A stretch of 13,332 nucleotides of DNA from CAYOPE01 sp964405805. GTDB lineage: Bacteria; Patescibacteriota; Doudnabacteria; UBA920; O2-02-FULL-48-8. Positions 13,309-13,332 of the stretch are shown piece by piece. A program made the position numbers and the translations under genes. Position 1 is the first letter of the stretch. Each line of letters opens with the position of its first letter. The notes below the pieces were generated by a model. It had not been told where the DNA came from. It saw nothing but the letters and a program-made list of their open reading frames with translations, and made no database searches. Where the stretch lies: contig CAYOPE010000022.1 of the NCBI GenBank assembly GCA_964405805.1, positions 1-13,332 of the forward strand, in the 5' to 3' direction.

Positions 13309-13332
13309 GTGCAGCAGCTGCATTGGGTTGAA

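Overview
The window looks like a chromosomal segment of a small-genome bacterium read with the standard bacterial code. Genes are tightly packed with 1-4 base gaps or overlaps. Several genes have a -10 box only 9-12 bases before the start codon and no Shine-Dalgarno, which suggests leaderless mRNAs. The divergent YD-repeat/RHS giant protein and the PEGA-protein/murB/murA neighbourhood resemble Patescibacteria (CPR), but this is an impression from gene style and no marker gene proves it.

Layout. (1) Bases 1-3551, plus strand, form one operon-like run: the 3' part of gpmI (glycolysis), a single-domain receiver protein without its phospho-acceptor aspartate, recJ (single-strand exonuclease) and rnhA (RNase HI). 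(2) Bases 3543-9621 hold a giant secreted SpvB/FG-GAP/YD-repeat/RHS protein of 1992 residues. It has its own near-consensus promoter, a structured leader, an intrinsic-terminator-like hairpin inside the signal-peptide codons, and an AT-richer C-terminal tip of unknown function. (3) Bases 9618-10634 hold a proC-family gene behind a leader. The leader has a consensus promoter, a 22-codon reading frame with three consecutive proline codons plus a fourth, mutually exclusive hairpins, and an intrinsic terminator ending about 20 bases before the proC start codon. (4) Bases 10604-11574, minus strand, hold a membrane-anchored PEGA-domain protein convergent with proC; the two share a bidirectional terminator. 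(5) Bases 11608-13332, plus strand, hold murB and murA (peptidoglycan precursor synthesis), transcribed from a promoter back-to-back with that of the PEGA gene. murA meets an in-frame TGA at codon 216, just before the window ends.

The most interesting element is the proC leader. It has the complete logic of amino-acid attenuation: cognate codons in a leader peptide, a 1:2 hairpin, a 2:3 antiterminator and a 3:4 terminator. It would link proline supply to a proline-biosynthesis gene. It was read by eye and no folding energies were computed. Other points worth attention are the terminator hairpin inside the RHS coding region, the RHS tip with no visible immunity gene, the receiver lacking its aspartate, and the murA nonsense codon. 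Apart from the 177-base gap before proC, which is filled by the leader, there is no long gene-free stretch.
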